A stretch of DNA of 64,000 nucleotides, taken from an uncultured Prevotellaceae bacterium (GTDB taxonomy: Bacteria > Bacteroidota > Bacteroidia > Bacteroidales > Bacteroidaceae). The notes under the pieces are model-generated. The model was not told the origin of the DNA. It saw nothing but the letters and a program-made list of their open reading frames with translations, and did no database searches. The translations under genes and the position numbers were made by a program. Below, piece after piece: positions 54,709 through 64,000 of the stretch; position 1 is the stretch's first letter; every line of letters starts with the position of its first letter. The DNA is taken from assembly GCA_946415705.1 (NCBI GenBank), contig CAMKTN010000009.1:1-64000 (forward strand). Reading direction: 5' to 3'.

Positions 54709-56268
54709 ATGACAACATTTGGATTAATCATCACCATCACCTCTCTGGTCATTGCTTTAGCTGCATTGATCTATCAGTTGGTCTGGTATCGACATACTCG
54801 CCCTAACCGCATGCGTGAGTTGCACGAAGAAGCCCAGAAGAACGCTGAGGTGATTAAGCAGAAGAAGCTCCTTGAAGTCAAGGAGAAGTTCTTGAACAAG
54901 AAAGCAGAGCTGGAGAAGGAAGTGCAGCAGCGCAACCAGCAGATCCAGCAGAGTGAGAACCGACTGAAGCAGCGCGAGATCAGCCTGAACCAACGTCAGG
55001 ACGAAATCACACGCCGCAAGAACGAACAGGAGAACGAGCGCAAGCGCATGGAACAGCAGCAGTCCCTGCTCCTGAAGAAAGAGGAGGAACTCAGCCAGCG
55101 TCTGGAGAGCCTCATCACTCAAGAGCGCACGCAGCTCGAGAAGATCAGCGGTCTCACCGCCGAGGAAGCCAAGGAGCGCCTCATCGAAACACTCAAGGAC
55201 GAAGCCAAGACGGCTGCTGCCAGCTACATCAACGAGATCATGGACGACGCCAAGATGACCGCCAACAAGGAGGCCAAGCGTATCGTCATCCAGACCATCC
55301 AGCGCGTGGCCACAGAGACCGCTGTAGAGAACAGCGTGACGGTGTTCCATATCGATAACGACGACGTGAAAGGTCGCGTCATCGGTCGTGAAGGTCGTAA
55401 CATCCGCGCCCTCGAAGCCGCCACCGGCACCGAGATTGTCGTTGATGACACACCCGACTCCATCGTCATCAGTGGCTTCGACCCCGTGCGTCGTGAGATT
55501 GCCCGTCTGGCCCTGCACCAGCTCGTCGCCGACGGCCGCATCCACCCCGCCCGTATCGAAGAGGTCGTGGCCAAGGTGAAGAAGCAGGTTGATGAAGAGA
55601 TCATGGAAACGGGTAAGCGCACTGCCATCGACCTTGGCATCCATGGCCTGCACCCCGAGCTCATCCGCATCGTAGGTAAGATGAAATATCGCTCCAGCTA
55701 CGGTCAGAACCTGCTGCAGCACGCCCGCGAGACAGCCAACCTCTGCGCCGTGATGGCCAGTGAACTGGGCCTCAACGCCAAAAAGGCTAAGCGCGCAGGT
55801 CTCCTCCACGATATCGGTAAGGTACCCGATGAGGAGCCCGAACTGCCACACGCACTCTATGGTGCCAAGCTGGCTGAGAAATACAAGGAGAAGCCAGACA
55901 TCTGTAACGCCATCGGCGCCCACCACGAGGAGATGGAGATGACCTCGCTCATCGCTCCCATCGTGCTGGTCTGCGATGCTATCAGCGGTGCCCGCCCCGG
56001 TGCCCGTCGCGAGATTGCAGAGGCTTACATCAAGCGATTGAAAGACCTGGAGAACATCGCCATGAGCTATCCGGGTGTCACCAAGACGTACGCCATTCAG
56101 GCTGGTCGCGAGTTGCGCGTCATCGTGGGGGCCGACCAGATCGATGACAAACAGATTGAGACTCTCAGCACGGATATCGCCACAAAGATCCAGAACGAGA
56201 TGACCTATCCGGGTCAGGTGAAGATCACCGTCATCCGCGAAACCCGCGCCGTCAGCTACGCCAAATAA
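54709..56268 (+). CDS. rny: Ribonuclease Y
   Basis: A 519-residue membrane-anchored endoribonuclease that starts mRNA decay. It has an N-terminal helix ([21 protein letters not shown]), a long coiled coil (to about residue 200), a KH domain ([22 protein letters not shown]), an HD domain ([11 protein letters not shown], then [10 protein letters not shown]), and the C-terminal [13 protein letters not shown]...[12 protein letters not shown]. All catalytic metal residues of the HD motif are present. Confidence 0.96.
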   Translation: MTTFGLIITITSLVIALAALIYQLVWYRHTRPNRMRELHEEAQKNAEVIKQKKLLEVKEKFLNKKAELEKEVQQRNQQIQQSENRLKQREISLNQRQDEITRRKNEQENERKRMEQQQSLLLKKEEELSQRLESLITQERTQLEKISGLTAEEAKERLIETLKDEAKTAAASYINEIMDDAKMTANKEAKRIVIQTIQRVATETAVENSVTVFHIDNDDVKGRVIGREGRNIRALEAATGTEIVVDDTPDSIVISGFDPVRREIARLALHQLVADGRIHPARIEEVVAKVKKQVDEEIMETGKRTAIDLGIHGLHPELIRIVGKMKYRSSYGQNLLQHARETANLCAVMASELGLNAKKAKRAGLLHDIGKVPDEEPELPHALYGAKLAEKYKEKPDICNAIGAHHEEMEMTSLIAPIVLVCDAISGARPGARREIAEAYIKRLKDLENIAMSYPGVTKTYAIQAGRELRVIVGADQIDDKQIETLSTDIATKIQNEMTYPGQVKITVIRETRAVSYAK

Positions 56269-56303
56269 AACAAATCCCCGCCAATCCGGCGGGGATTTGT
56301 TTT
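56267..56303. terminator. Bidirectional terminator after rny
   Basis: aaaacaaatccccgcc-aatcc-ggcggggatttgtttt, a 16-bp perfect stem, directly at the convergent stop codons of rny and the wecA-like gene. Confidence 0.92.
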
Positions 56304-57429
56304 ATTCTAGGCGGGGCTTCTTTAATTCTAATAATTCTAACAGGGCTTCGCGGCGGTGAACGATGCTATATGCGACGACGAAGAAGAGGAGGTAGAGGGC
56401 CACGTCAATGAAGAAGATCACCGTCAGCGGCACCTCGACAGCATCCAACCAGAGATTGCCGAGGATAAAGGCAACCACCATCGCGAGAATCACTATCAAA
56501 ACCTGATGCATCGTCAGTCCACAGCGCATCAGCACATGGTGGATGTGCCGCTGGTCAGCCTTAAACATCGGCTGCCCGTCCAACAGACGCGTGACCGCTA
56601 CACGCACCAGGTCGAAGACCGGTACGATGAAGAGAGAGTAAGGTATCAGGATAGGGTTCAAGTCCGTGTAGATGTCCTGCTCCGTCACCATCATATACTT
56701 CACCGCAAAATAAGAAAGCACATAACCCAGAATCAAACTGCCGGCATCACCCATGAAAATCTTTAACTGCCCCACCCTCCCGAATACATTAAAGCAGAAG
56801 AACATCATGACAGACCCCAACAAGGCCGATGAGAGCATCATGAACACAGCCATGCGCAGGTCGTAGAACAAGTAGGTGAGTGCCACTAGACAGATGATGG
56901 AGATGCCCGAAGCGAGGCCGTCGATACCGTCAATGAGGTTGATGGCATTCACGATGGTCATGATGACCAGCACCGTCAGCGGGTAAGCTACCCATAGCGG
57001 CAACGCCCCAAGGCCGAAGAGGCCATAGAGATCGTCTATCTGCAAGTTACACAAAGGCATCATCGCCGAGCCGGCAGCCAAGATAATGAACTTCAGGTTG
57101 GCCGACAAATCCAGAACGTCATCCATCACCCCCATGAGATAGACGACCGTAGCTCCCGAAATCATCAGCGCAGCCGAAATATGGAACTCAATGGTCGCAT
57201 AGGTATTGGAAAAGAACAGTAGTATGGTTATCACGCCCCCCATCGCCATCGATGGCAGGAACGCTAAGCCTCCCAGTCGCGGCACAGCTGCATGGTGTAC
57301 CTTGCGCTGGTTCGGTTGGTCGAAATACCCGAACTTCCGACAGAATGCAATAATCAGCGGGATGACAATCGCCGTGACTGCCGCCCCAATGAACAATGCG
57401 ATGAAGGAATATGACAAAAATCCAGTCAT
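56302..57429 (-). CDS. WecA/MraY-like polyprenyl-phosphate sugar-1-phosphate transferase
   Basis: A 375-residue protein with 10-11 membrane helices. Motifs of the GPT family: VHHAAVPRLGGLAFLPSM, VMDDVLDLSANLKFII (DD), IVNAINLIDGIDGLASG (NxxNxxDGxDGLA), KIFMGDAGSLILGY, and the WecA-type cytosolic HIHHVLMR. It starts repeat-unit synthesis on undecaprenyl phosphate, probably with GlcNAc-1-P; sugar specificity is not settled. Last gene, on this strand, of the polysaccharide cluster. Confidence 0.88.
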   Translation of the reverse strand: MTGFLSYSFIALFIGAAVTAIVIPLIIAFCRKFGYFDQPNQRKVHHAAVPRLGGLAFLPSMAMGGVITILLFFSNTYATIEFHISAALMISGATVVYLMGVMDDVLDLSANLKFIILAAGSAMMPLCNLQIDDLYGLFGLGALPLWVAYPLTVLVIMTIVNAINLIDGIDGLASGISIICLVALTYLFYDLRMAVFMMLSSALLGSVMMFFCFNVFGRVGQLKIFMGDAGSLILGYVLSYFAVKYMMVTEQDIYTDLNPILIPYSLFIVPVFDLVRVAVTRLLDGQPMFKADQRHIHHVLMRCGLTMHQVLIVILAMVVAFILGNLWLDAVEVPLTVIFFIDVALYLLFFVVAYSIVHRREALLELLELKKPRLE

Positions 57430-57487
57430 ATATAGATGTCAAACATCTATATAACGATTTAGATTTTACATTTATTATATTTCCCCT

Positions 57488-58654
57488 CTAAAAAAACTCG
57501 TAACCACGCAGTTTTGCCTCCCAGGTATAATGATTACGAACCATTTCATAGCCTTTTTCTGCCATTTCAGCTCGCTGTTGCGGATTCTCCATCAATTCTA
57601 TACAACGCCGTGCAATGCCATCGGCATCCTCACAAATAAAACAGTTATCGCCATTTTTCAATTCAGGAATAGGCACCGCAATGAGCGATGTCAGAACTAC
57701 CGGGATCTTACACGCCATAGCCACCAGCACTTTGTTTTGGATGCCGGCTGCAATTCTGATGGGAGCCACGGCCAAGCACGAATCAGCCACAAAGCCATGA
57801 AGATCATCAACAAACCCTGTGACTGTGATGTTATTGCGCCCACCCAGTTCCTGAATTGTTTTAGGAGGATTGTTGCCTACTATATAGAAGTGGGTATCTG
57901 GTTTTTCCTTCAGTATGCGTGGAAGTATTTCGTCCGCGAAGTAGATGGCCGCATCCTGATTTTGCAACGATACCATATTGCCTATATAACAAATCTTGTT
58001 GACATCATAGTCTTTGCGTTGTACAGTCGAGAGATCGACGCCATTGGTGTGCATCGCCAATGAAGACACAGGAGCACCAAGTTTCTTCTGCAGATAATCC
58101 ACATCAGACTGCGAAACCAGGACAACCTTCCGAAAGCGTTTCACTATATCTAATTCATAGCGACCAATCAAGTGCTTCTCTATACTATACATGAAGCGCT
58201 TGAGCCAGCTTCCCTTGGCACCAGAAGCCAGGACATAGGTCTTCGACAGGGCATCGGTCATCTCCACAATGGTCTTATCCACAACCCCGACTTCATCTAT
58301 AAACGGCACCATACGCGCCAAATGAGAAATGTAGAGATCGGGGTTCTCCTTTTGAATTACTTCGCGGAAAAGCCTCAGATAACGTTTGGAATAATAATAT
58401 CCACTCTGTATGGGATATCCCTTAATGACAAATAGCGCAGAATAAAACAGTGAATCCCACTTGCTTCGACGCACCGTAAAGATTTTATCATAAACTGTTG
58501 CCCCAAGTTCCAAGTCTGGATCTGACTCGGTATAAGAAACAAGTACCAGTTGATGTCCCTGTGACCTCAAATAACGAGCTATATTATTGATTCGCAACAA
58601 ATCACCACCCGCTTCAGGCAGAGGATATCGCGGTGTAAGAATACAAATTTTCAT
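57488..58654 (-). CDS. GT4-family glycosyltransferase
   Basis: Start Met7 (MKICILTPRYPLPEAGGDLLRINNIARYLRSQGHQLVLVSY) at 58654. GT-B fold: the N-terminal acceptor lobe, then VNKICYIGNMVSLQNQDAAIYFADEILPRI and NITVTGFVDDLHGFVADSCLAVAPIRIAAGIQNKVLVAMACKIPVVLTSL, the donor-binding lobe with E/G.k.lEAmA-like helix (here Q-N-K-V). It is likely to add a sugar to the lipid-linked repeat unit. Donor sugar unknown. Confidence 0.85.
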   Translation of the reverse strand: MKICILTPRYPLPEAGGDLLRINNIARYLRSQGHQLVLVSYTESDPDLELGATVYDKIFTVRRSKWDSLFYSALFVIKGYPIQSGYYYSKRYLRLFREVIQKENPDLYISHLARMVPFIDEVGVVDKTIVEMTDALSKTYVLASGAKGSWLKRFMYSIEKHLIGRYELDIVKRFRKVVLVSQSDVDYLQKKLGAPVSSLAMHTNGVDLSTVQRKDYDVNKICYIGNMVSLQNQDAAIYFADEILPRILKEKPDTHFYIVGNNPPKTIQELGGRNNITVTGFVDDLHGFVADSCLAVAPIRIAAGIQNKVLVAMACKIPVVLTSLIAVPIPELKNGDNCFICEDADGIARRCIELMENPQQRAEMAEKGYEMVRNHYTWEAKLRGYEFF

Positions 58655-58683
58655 GGGAGCATTAATTTGCAAATGAATAAAAA

Positions 58684-59775
58684 CTATAAAGATTGCGGAA
58701 AGAAATCATGAATAGCTTCAATTACCGATTGAAAATCATCATCCCAAGATGTTTGCTGATTATGGAATTCTGCAATCGATACTATCATCATTTTCAAATC
58801 AATCTGTCCCTCGGCAAGTTGAGTCAATAGATGTTGAATAGATTCTACGGAATATGGATCCACTTCTAAACCAATATGATGCTGAGCAGCATAATCGCCA
58901 AGACATGTTTGATCCGCATAAATCGCAGGCACACACATCAAGAGAGACTCATGAAATTTATTGGAAATAGCGTATTTAACATTAAAATCTTTATTAGGAT
59001 AAGCAGCCCAAACGACATCTGTTTGCTCATATAAACACGCGACATCCTCATAGGCGTAATAGCCTGTGAAAGATATATTAGGAGCCCCATCTGCCAAACT
59101 CTCTAAAGGCTCTTGAGCTGGACCGTTGCCATGAAAAAAGAGATGGAAACGAGAATCTGTTCGAACAGCTTCCACCAGATTTTTGAGGATATCATAGTAT
59201 CTCAAATTGCCAATGAATGCTATTCTTATAGGATGATGCACCTCACGATTATGTGATGAAGCGACTGAGAATGTTGGTTTGTTCTCTAGCACTATTTGGT
59301 TGATTGAAGAAGGATACTGCGATGGAAAGAAACGAGATGCATGAATCGTAAGATCCACTTGCCTTATCTTTCTTTTTTCCAACGCCGAAGTCAACGCCCT
59401 AATAAACATTGGGCCCGAAGGCATATCCAAATTCTCGTAAATCAACATTTGGTTCTTTCGATCGAGTTGAGGAACCATTAACAGATTATTCCAATGCGAA
59501 GCAATAACGACATCAGGTTTCAAAATACCAATCTGTGCTCGACTAAACCGATAGAAGCCCCACATGTTAAAAAACTTACGGATTCGATTACCATAAGCAG
59601 AGGACTTTTGATATACATGATAGCCACTCTTCATGGCCGAATATGCATTACTACGATCCCATGTGATAATATGCAACTCCGCCTCATCCCCAAAGTGTTT
59701 AGTCAAGGAATCTAAAATTTTACGATTGCGGGTGTTAATGGGATAACACTCATCAATAAGTACAATCTTCAACAT
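58684..59775 (-). CDS. Glycosyltransferase-like protein
   Basis: A 363-residue GT-B-type protein: IVLIDECYPINTRNRKILDSLTKHFGDEAELHIITWDRSN (acceptor lobe), then IRIAFIGNLRYYDILKNLVEAVRTDSRFHLFFHGNGPAQEPLESLADGAPNISFTGYYAYEDVACLYEQTDVVWAAYPNKDFNVKYAISNKFHESLLMCVPAI (donor lobe). It is more AT-rich than the housekeeping genes. Four bases separate its start from the wecB stop codon. Confidence 0.8.
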   Translation of the reverse strand: MLKIVLIDECYPINTRNRKILDSLTKHFGDEAELHIITWDRSNAYSAMKSGYHVYQKSSAYGNRIRKFFNMWGFYRFSRAQIGILKPDVVIASHWNNLLMVPQLDRKNQMLIYENLDMPSGPMFIRALTSALEKRKIRQVDLTIHASRFFPSQYPSSINQIVLENKPTFSVASSHNREVHHPIRIAFIGNLRYYDILKNLVEAVRTDSRFHLFFHGNGPAQEPLESLADGAPNISFTGYYAYEDVACLYEQTDVVWAAYPNKDFNVKYAISNKFHESLLMCVPAIYADQTCLGDYAAQHHIGLEVDPYSVESIQHLLTQLAEGQIDLKMMIVSIAEFHNQQTSWDDDFQSVIEAIHDFFPQSL

Positions 59776-59779
59776 TCGT

Positions 59780-60952
59780 TTAACCCTTTAATGCGTTAAC
59801 AATTCTCTCACAGGCATGGCCATCACCATATGGGTTCACGGCTCTACTCATTTTATTGTAAGTAGCCTCGTTGTCTAACAGAGTGCTCACCTCCCTCAAG
59901 ATTTTGTTATAATCGGTACCAACGAGATGAACGGTTCCACTCTCTAAGGCTTCTGGACGCTCTGTAGTATCACGCATCACCAAAACAGGCTTTCCCAGCC
60001 CTGGTGCTTCCTCTTGAATACCTCCGCTGTCGGTTAGTACTATATGCGATTTTTCCATCAAATAGACAAAACTCAAGTATTCTAACGGCTCAATAAAGAA
60101 CATATTTGAGGATATCATGCCATCAAATACCTCATGGATGGGTTTGCGAACATTCGGATTGAGATGCATCGGATAAACAAAATCTACGTCCGGATATTTT
60201 TGCGTCAAATCCTTTATAGCTCGACACATAGAAAGGAAACCCTCGCCAAAGTTTTCACGCCGATGCCCAGTGATGAGCACAAGGCGACGAGAAATCTTGC
60301 CTAAAAATGTGTGCCTTACATTTAATCTGCTAACATCATAGCCGGCATAGCTAAGGATTTTCTCTTGCTCTGCGGCAAGAATTTTATCTGTTTTTAACCT
60401 CTCCACCACCATGAGTAACGCATCAATGACAGTATTACCCGTAACTATAATCTTCGCATTATCCACATTCTCTTTTAAGAGATTCTCACGGCTTAACGCA
60501 GTAGGAGCAAAATGGTAGATGGCGATGCGGCTGGTTATCTGTCTGTTCATCTCCTCTGGCCATGGACTGTAGATATTGTTCGTACGCAAACCAGCTTCAA
60601 CATGCCCCACGGGAATCTGCTGATAGAAGGCAGCCAAGGCTGCGGCCGTAGACGTCGTGGTATCTCCATGCACCAGGACAATATCGGGCTGTGACTGCTT
60701 CAGCACATCACGCATGCCCTGCAGAACGCGGCTCGTGATATCGTACAAGTCCTGTCCCGCTTTCATGATATTCAGATCATAATCAGGCTGAATGTCGAAA
60801 ATGTGCAACACCTGATCCAACATTTCACGATGCTGACCAGTCACACAAACAAGAGTCTGGAAAAACTCACTATCCTGTTGCAATGCTTTCACCAAGGGAG
60901 CCATCTTGATGGCTTCGGGGCGCGTACCAAAAACCAAAAGTATCTTTTTCAT
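59780..60952 (-). CDS. wecB: UDP-N-acetylglucosamine 2-epimerase
   Basis: A 390-residue non-hydrolysing epimerase making UDP-ManNAc from UDP-GlcNAc. LVFGTRPEAIKMAPLVKAL, VHGDTTTSTAAALAAFYQQIPVGHVEAGLRT, TGHRRENFGEGF and LTDSGGIQEEAPGLGKPVLVMRDTTERPEALESG are diagnostic. No WecC (UDP-ManNAcA dehydrogenase) gene is seen in the window. It overlaps the WbsX-like gene by 4 bp. Confidence 0.96.
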   Translation of the reverse strand: MKKILLVFGTRPEAIKMAPLVKALQQDSEFFQTLVCVTGQHREMLDQVLHIFDIQPDYDLNIMKAGQDLYDITSRVLQGMRDVLKQSQPDIVLVHGDTTTSTAAALAAFYQQIPVGHVEAGLRTNNIYSPWPEEMNRQITSRIAIYHFAPTALSRENLLKENVDNAKIIVTGNTVIDALLMVVERLKTDKILAAEQEKILSYAGYDVSRLNVRHTFLGKISRRLVLITGHRRENFGEGFLSMCRAIKDLTQKYPDVDFVYPMHLNPNVRKPIHEVFDGMISSNMFFIEPLEYLSFVYLMEKSHIVLTDSGGIQEEAPGLGKPVLVMRDTTERPEALESGTVHLVGTDYNKILREVSTLLDNEATYNKMSRAVNPYGDGHACERIVNALKG

Positions 60953-62124
60953 TTTTCATCCAAATATAATAAGGTGTCATGCAAAGCATCCAAGAACCCA
61001 TGGCCAAACTCTTGGTCTGGCTCCACATAGTTCCCTTCGCCCCATTCATTCCAGGACTTCAGAATGACAATCCGATGCTCCGGGTCTTTCGCTTTCACTA
61101 AATCCAATGCCTCCTTAAAATGTTTCTTGAAAGCCTTTGGCGTTGCACCCACATAAATACCATCCCACGACGTTGCTCGCGGACTCCGATCCCAGTTGGG
61201 CATTACGGTCGGGAATACATTCTCCCACCGGTCCTCAGGAGCAAAAAAGCCTTTCACGGTCTTGGCATAATCATAAAAGGAGTTGAAAGAGAGGCCCGTC
61301 TTTCGAAGAATGGTTTTCATGAGATCCTTATATTTTCCACCAGCCAACATTTCCCCCCTTCGTCTTCCGAACGAGTTGACCGCATCAAAACCCATATCAA
61401 GAACTGACTGGAAGATGTCCTGACTGCTCTGCAAATTGGGTAGCGTTCGTGTTCGTGTGCCATCAGGATTCTGCTTAAAAGTAAGTGTAGAATCACACAT
61501 CGCAACCAAATATAGACCCTTTAAGCCATTTTCCTCCGCCAATCGTCGCCACGTAGCAATCCATTCACGAACTCTGGTATGTGACCAAGGTTCGTAGAGA
61601 AAGAACACAGGCTTGCCATCCACGGTAATATAACGAGGATCCTTGAAGGCTGGTAGCAAGGACATGAAATGATTAATATCATCATCTTGGCCAGGATAGA
61701 CCTGCTCCATTAACATGGAGTTCGCCTGCATGTGAGATTTACGATTCCAGGTTTTATTGCTCCACGAGTGGTTGGCCCAACATAGGCAAAAGGGGAAATC
61801 AGGCTGACCACTTTCTACGACCTCCCGAAACGGCCGCTCCAACAGTTCTTTGCCCCCGAACCAATAATGATAGTAACAGAAGCCCTCAATGCCTGCCTCA
61901 CGCGCTAGCCGAGCCTGCGCTTCACGTGTCTCGGGCAAGCGGAGATCGTAGAATCCCAAATCTGCAGGGATCTTGGGTTGGACATGTCCCTTATAAAGAG
62001 GCTTGGCTTTCACGACATTAGTCCATTCCGTAAATCCCGGTCCCCACCACCGGTCGTTCTCGGGGATCGGATGAAACTGCGGCAAATATAATGCGATTAC
62101 TCTTGCCTTGGGGGATTTCTTCAT
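60949..62124 (-). CDS. WbsX-like glycosyltransferase (GH99-like fold)
   Basis: The start Met9 (MKKSPKARVIALYLPQFHPIPENDRWWGPGFTEWTNV) at 62124 fits the family; 391 residues. Pattern: YLPQFH.I.END.WWG.GFTEW.NV..A.P.Y.GH.QP..P.DLGFYDLR, CYYHYWFGGKELLERPF, FCLCWANHSWSNKTW, and IVLKSWNEWGEGNYVEPD near the end. WbsX proteins occur in O-antigen and capsule clusters; they are related to GH99/GH71 and are probably glycosyltransferases or glycan-modifying enzymes. Confidence 0.9.
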   Translation of the reverse strand: MKKSPKARVIALYLPQFHPIPENDRWWGPGFTEWTNVVKAKPLYKGHVQPKIPADLGFYDLRLPETREAQARLAREAGIEGFCYYHYWFGGKELLERPFREVVESGQPDFPFCLCWANHSWSNKTWNRKSHMQANSMLMEQVYPGQDDDINHFMSLLPAFKDPRYITVDGKPVFFLYEPWSHTRVREWIATWRRLAEENGLKGLYLVAMCDSTLTFKQNPDGTRTRTLPNLQSSQDIFQSVLDMGFDAVNSFGRRRGEMLAGGKYKDLMKTILRKTGLSFNSFYDYAKTVKGFFAPEDRWENVFPTVMPNWDRSPRATSWDGIYVGATPKAFKKHFKEALDLVKAKDPEHRIVILKSWNEWGEGNYVEPDQEFGHGFLDALHDTLLYLDEK

Positions 62125-62273
62125 ATATCTTCTGTTTTTACGCTGCAAAGATAATGTATTCTATCGGAGTGGCAAAGAAAACAGATGGTTTCCTTCTAAA
62201 ATTACTGGAATAAATGTTTTTATCACCAATGAGAAAAGTTTACCACAAGTGAGAAAAATGAAAACATGAGGCT

Positions 62274-63266
62274 TCACTTCACGACATGGAATGGCTGAAG
62301 GACGGCATCAAGAGCGCATTGCTGACATAGGGGAAGATTCTCCTGCGTTACAGGCTGCGAAGGATAGCGTTCATATTCCACCTTCGCCATAGGGGGGATG
62401 CTTGATTCGGCAGTGACGGAAAAACCATAGACGGGGGCAAATAAAGCCTGTACCCACGTGCAAGCAGCGATATAGCGTCCTATGCCAAGATCAAGATGCC
62501 AACCATCGCGAGTCAGCTGGCTTTCGCCGTTCAATGATGTATTACGTGCATTCTGAATAGCTGTGCCAACAGGGATAAGAACATCGATGCCATCGTTCCG
62601 CATCATCTGCTGCGTAGCATAGGCAATCAACAGCCAACGTTCATAGTTTGAATAGGTCGTAACACGCATATCATTATAGGACCACGCCATCTGCCACGCC
62701 AAAGTAACCTCTTTTTTTGCGCAATGGGCAAGGATAAAATCCACCATACGGCGCAACCAAGGATTGAAGCTATCGTAATTAACCGCATCTTCGGAATACT
62801 GCTGAAGTGTGATTACATCCCAGTCCTGTGCCAACAAATCAGCGAGCGTTCCACGTTCGACAAGCATCTTATGGCCCGCCTGATGTATGATATCCACTTG
62901 TTCATTTTGCTGGGTCACCGCCCACCAATGTTCTAACGAGGCTGCTGTATGAGAGATAAAATAGACAGAATAGGTAGAAGCATCCAGACCTGCAGCCTCT
63001 AACACATCACGCACGTACCAGACTGCGTCAACGGCAAAACTATTTCCAATGGCTAACACGCTCAGATGTCCCTGTCCTATGGGTAAAGGATGGTTTTGAA
63101 AATATGCTTGCGGTTTGCCGTCTTGCTGATTATTCATTTCCAAGAGCTGCTCTAGCTTGCCAATGTTCAACTCGTCAGCATCCCGACATGCACATAGGGA
63201 GAATGTACTCATGAACATCAGACGAACAAACAAGATTGTGAGTGAGGAAGGATGGAACATGGTCAT
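62274..63266 (-). CDS. DUF4886 SGNH-hydrolase-like lipoprotein
   Basis: A 330-residue exported protein, probably a lipoprotein (LFVRLMFMSTFSLCAC). LSVLAIGNSFAVDAVWYVRDVL is the DUF4886 block I ('GNSFs.da', nucleophile Ser), ITLQQYSEDA block III, and LTRDGWHLDLGIGRYIAACTW carries the D..H pair. These are SGNH-type catalytic residues, suggesting an esterase or deacetylase acting on surface glycans. It sits in the polysaccharide cluster beside an acyltransferase, which may put on the groups it removes (inference). Confidence 0.8.
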   Translation of the reverse strand: MTMFHPSSLTILFVRLMFMSTFSLCACRDADELNIGKLEQLLEMNNQQDGKPQAYFQNHPLPIGQGHLSVLAIGNSFAVDAVWYVRDVLEAAGLDASTYSVYFISHTAASLEHWWAVTQQNEQVDIIHQAGHKMLVERGTLADLLAQDWDVITLQQYSEDAVNYDSFNPWLRRMVDFILAHCAKKEVTLAWQMAWSYNDMRVTTYSNYERWLLIAYATQQMMRNDGIDVLIPVGTAIQNARNTSLNGESQLTRDGWHLDLGIGRYIAACTWVQALFAPVYGFSVTAESSIPPMAKVEYERYPSQPVTQENLPLCQQCALDAVLQPFHVVK

Positions 63267-63271
63267 GAGGC

Positions 63272-63901
63272 TTAGTCTATCCGTTTCACCATGCGCGCTG
63301 GATTGCCTGCCACCAGCGTATAGGGTGGTACATCATGAGTCACAACCGCATTGGCTCCTACGATGGCACCACGACCAATGGTCACCCCCGGCATAATGCA
63401 CGCCATCTCTCCAATCCATACGCAATCCTCAATCACCACAGGGCCCTTGCTGACCAATGGCCGGAGATTCGGTGGCGTATCCAACAGCACACGTTCCGAG
63501 GCGCCGTGACTATTGTCTGTGATAAATACCTTGCGACCGATACGAACACCATTGCCTATAACCACACGGTTGATACAAGTGATGTGACCTCCGTCGCCAA
63601 AGGATGAATCGTCACCAAAAGACAACAAGGGCATGAACGTCTGTCCGCGAAATTCATCATAGACTTCCCACACGACATCCTTTCCTATATAAAGGTTACT
63701 GCCAAGATGTATGTATTTGGCACCACACAAGACAGCGAAGCCACCAAAAGTGCAATCCCTGCCACAAAAAGCGAACTCACGACGAACCCAAGAGGTGTAA
63801 AACACTCGTATTAGTTTACTTAGGGCATCTGTTGTTCGTCTATTAATGAATACATTTGTCAACGTACCCAAAGCGCTAGCTAAAGATCTCATGATTTTCA
63901 T
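63272..63901 (-). CDS. Hexapeptide-repeat acyltransferase
   Basis: A 209-residue left-handed beta-helix protein. Repeats such as VVIGNGVRIGRKVFITDNSHG, VVIEDCVWIGEMACIMPGVTIGRGAIVGANAVVTHDVPPYTLVAGNPARMVKRI are the LbH signature of WbbJ/maltose O-acetyltransferase-like enzymes; the catalytic His is likely the one in NSHG. It probably acetylates a sugar of the surface polysaccharide. A strong Shine-Dalgarno (AGAAAGGAGG) precedes the ATG, which overlaps the upstream gene by 4 bp. Confidence 0.9.
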   Translation of the reverse strand: MKIMRSLASALGTLTNVFINRRTTDALSKLIRVFYTSWVRREFAFCGRDCTFGGFAVLCGAKYIHLGSNLYIGKDVVWEVYDEFRGQTFMPLLSFGDDSSFGDGGHITCINRVVIGNGVRIGRKVFITDNSHGASERVLLDTPPNLRPLVSKGPVVIEDCVWIGEMACIMPGVTIGRGAIVGANAVVTHDVPPYTLVAGNPARMVKRID

Positions 63902-64000
63902 TCGCGATTCCTCCTTTCTGCCTTCAGGATATCTTGATAAAATTGAAACACTCGACTGACATGCGCTTCTATGCTATAGAGTTGATTAACAACATTAAAA
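63898..64000 (-). CDS. Partial protein, C-terminus only (glycosyltransferase-like?)
   Basis: Too short for the ORF track. The minus-strand frame reads FNVVNQLYSIEAHVSRVFQF (33 residues in all) and stops with TGA overlapping the acyltransferase ATG. The ending 'YS.E.HV.RV..FY..IL' resembles C-terminal helices of GT4 glycosyltransferases, but the fragment is too short for a firm call. It continues beyond the window edge. Confidence 0.55.
   Translation of the reverse strand, partial: FNVVNQLYSIEAHVSRVFQFYQDILKAERRNRE

Noticed and set aside
54757-55926. 389-codon minus-strand ORF opposite rny
   Set aside because: Antisense shadow of ribonuclease Y; Leu-rich low complexity only.

Overview
The window reads as chromosomal DNA of a Bacteroidales bacterium, most likely Prevotellaceae-like. 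Support: sigma-ABfr type promoters (TTTG, about 20 nt, TAnnTTTG) in front of many genes, a single-piece primary sigma factor lacking region 1.1, an archaeal/eukaryal-type prolyl-tRNA synthetase, Bacteroidetes-only families (DUF4293, DUF5103, DUF4105, PorT-type barrels, Rpb6-like omega), and secreted proteins ending in an 'SLDGR / TIDGR ... KGIYV' type tail. Most genes are moderately GC-rich. The species is not identified.

Layout. 1-7.1 kb: end of tRNA-Asp, uvrB, a DUF3089 lipoprotein, then a bamD-omega-DUF4293-periplasmic binding protein-barrel operon. 7.1-7.8 kb: a gene-free nest of repeats. 7.8-13.8 kb: a three-gene minus-strand operon for secreted proteins (beta-helix protein, large dockerin protein, cohesin-like protein), preceded by a predicted structured RNA with its own promoter. 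14.2-16.5 kb: a small accessory island (HEPN/MNT pair, CdiA-CT-like nuclease candidate, DUF4160/DUF2442 pair), part of it between two identical 28-bp direct repeats. 16.6-23.1 kb: secA, an alkaline-phosphatase-superfamily protein and DUF4105. 23.3-29.6 kb: coaX-OMP-lptC-CNNM transporter, then a PpiD-like chaperone. 29.9-32.7 kb: SnoaL-like protein, DjlA-like co-chaperone and two small unknowns. 32.7-34.3 kb: a palindrome cluster followed by a REP-associated tyrosine transposase (RAYT) gene that itself contains three perfect palindromes. 34.3-38.4 kb: two MFS transporters and proS. 38.6-46.9 kb: OmpA-like lipoprotein, then a long minus-strand run from rpoD through a PqqD/S26-peptidase/HPr-kinase-like trio to mtgA, DUF5103 and a TRIC-type channel, and htrA. 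47.2-56.3 kb: HAD phosphatase, RNase P RNA, a 1266-residue secreted protein, rfbA, the zapB-like/zapA pair and ribonuclease Y. 56.3-64 kb: a surface polysaccharide cluster (wecA-like, glycosyltransferases, wecB, WbsX-like, DUF4886, hexapeptide acyltransferase).

The envelope theme is strong: outer-membrane assembly (BamD), LPS export (LptC), secretion (SecA), periplasmic folding and quality control (PpiD, HtrA), peptidoglycan synthesis (MtgA) and polysaccharide synthesis. The most unusual material is the RAYT with in-gene palindromes and its candidate REP hairpin, which occurs twice in the window 25 kb apart; the structured RNA upstream of the surface-protein operon; the cohesin-like/dockerin pair; and a roughly 105-bp structured repeat with two copies, one of them translated as the N-terminus of a transporter. 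All family assignments were made by reading the sequence; no database search was run.
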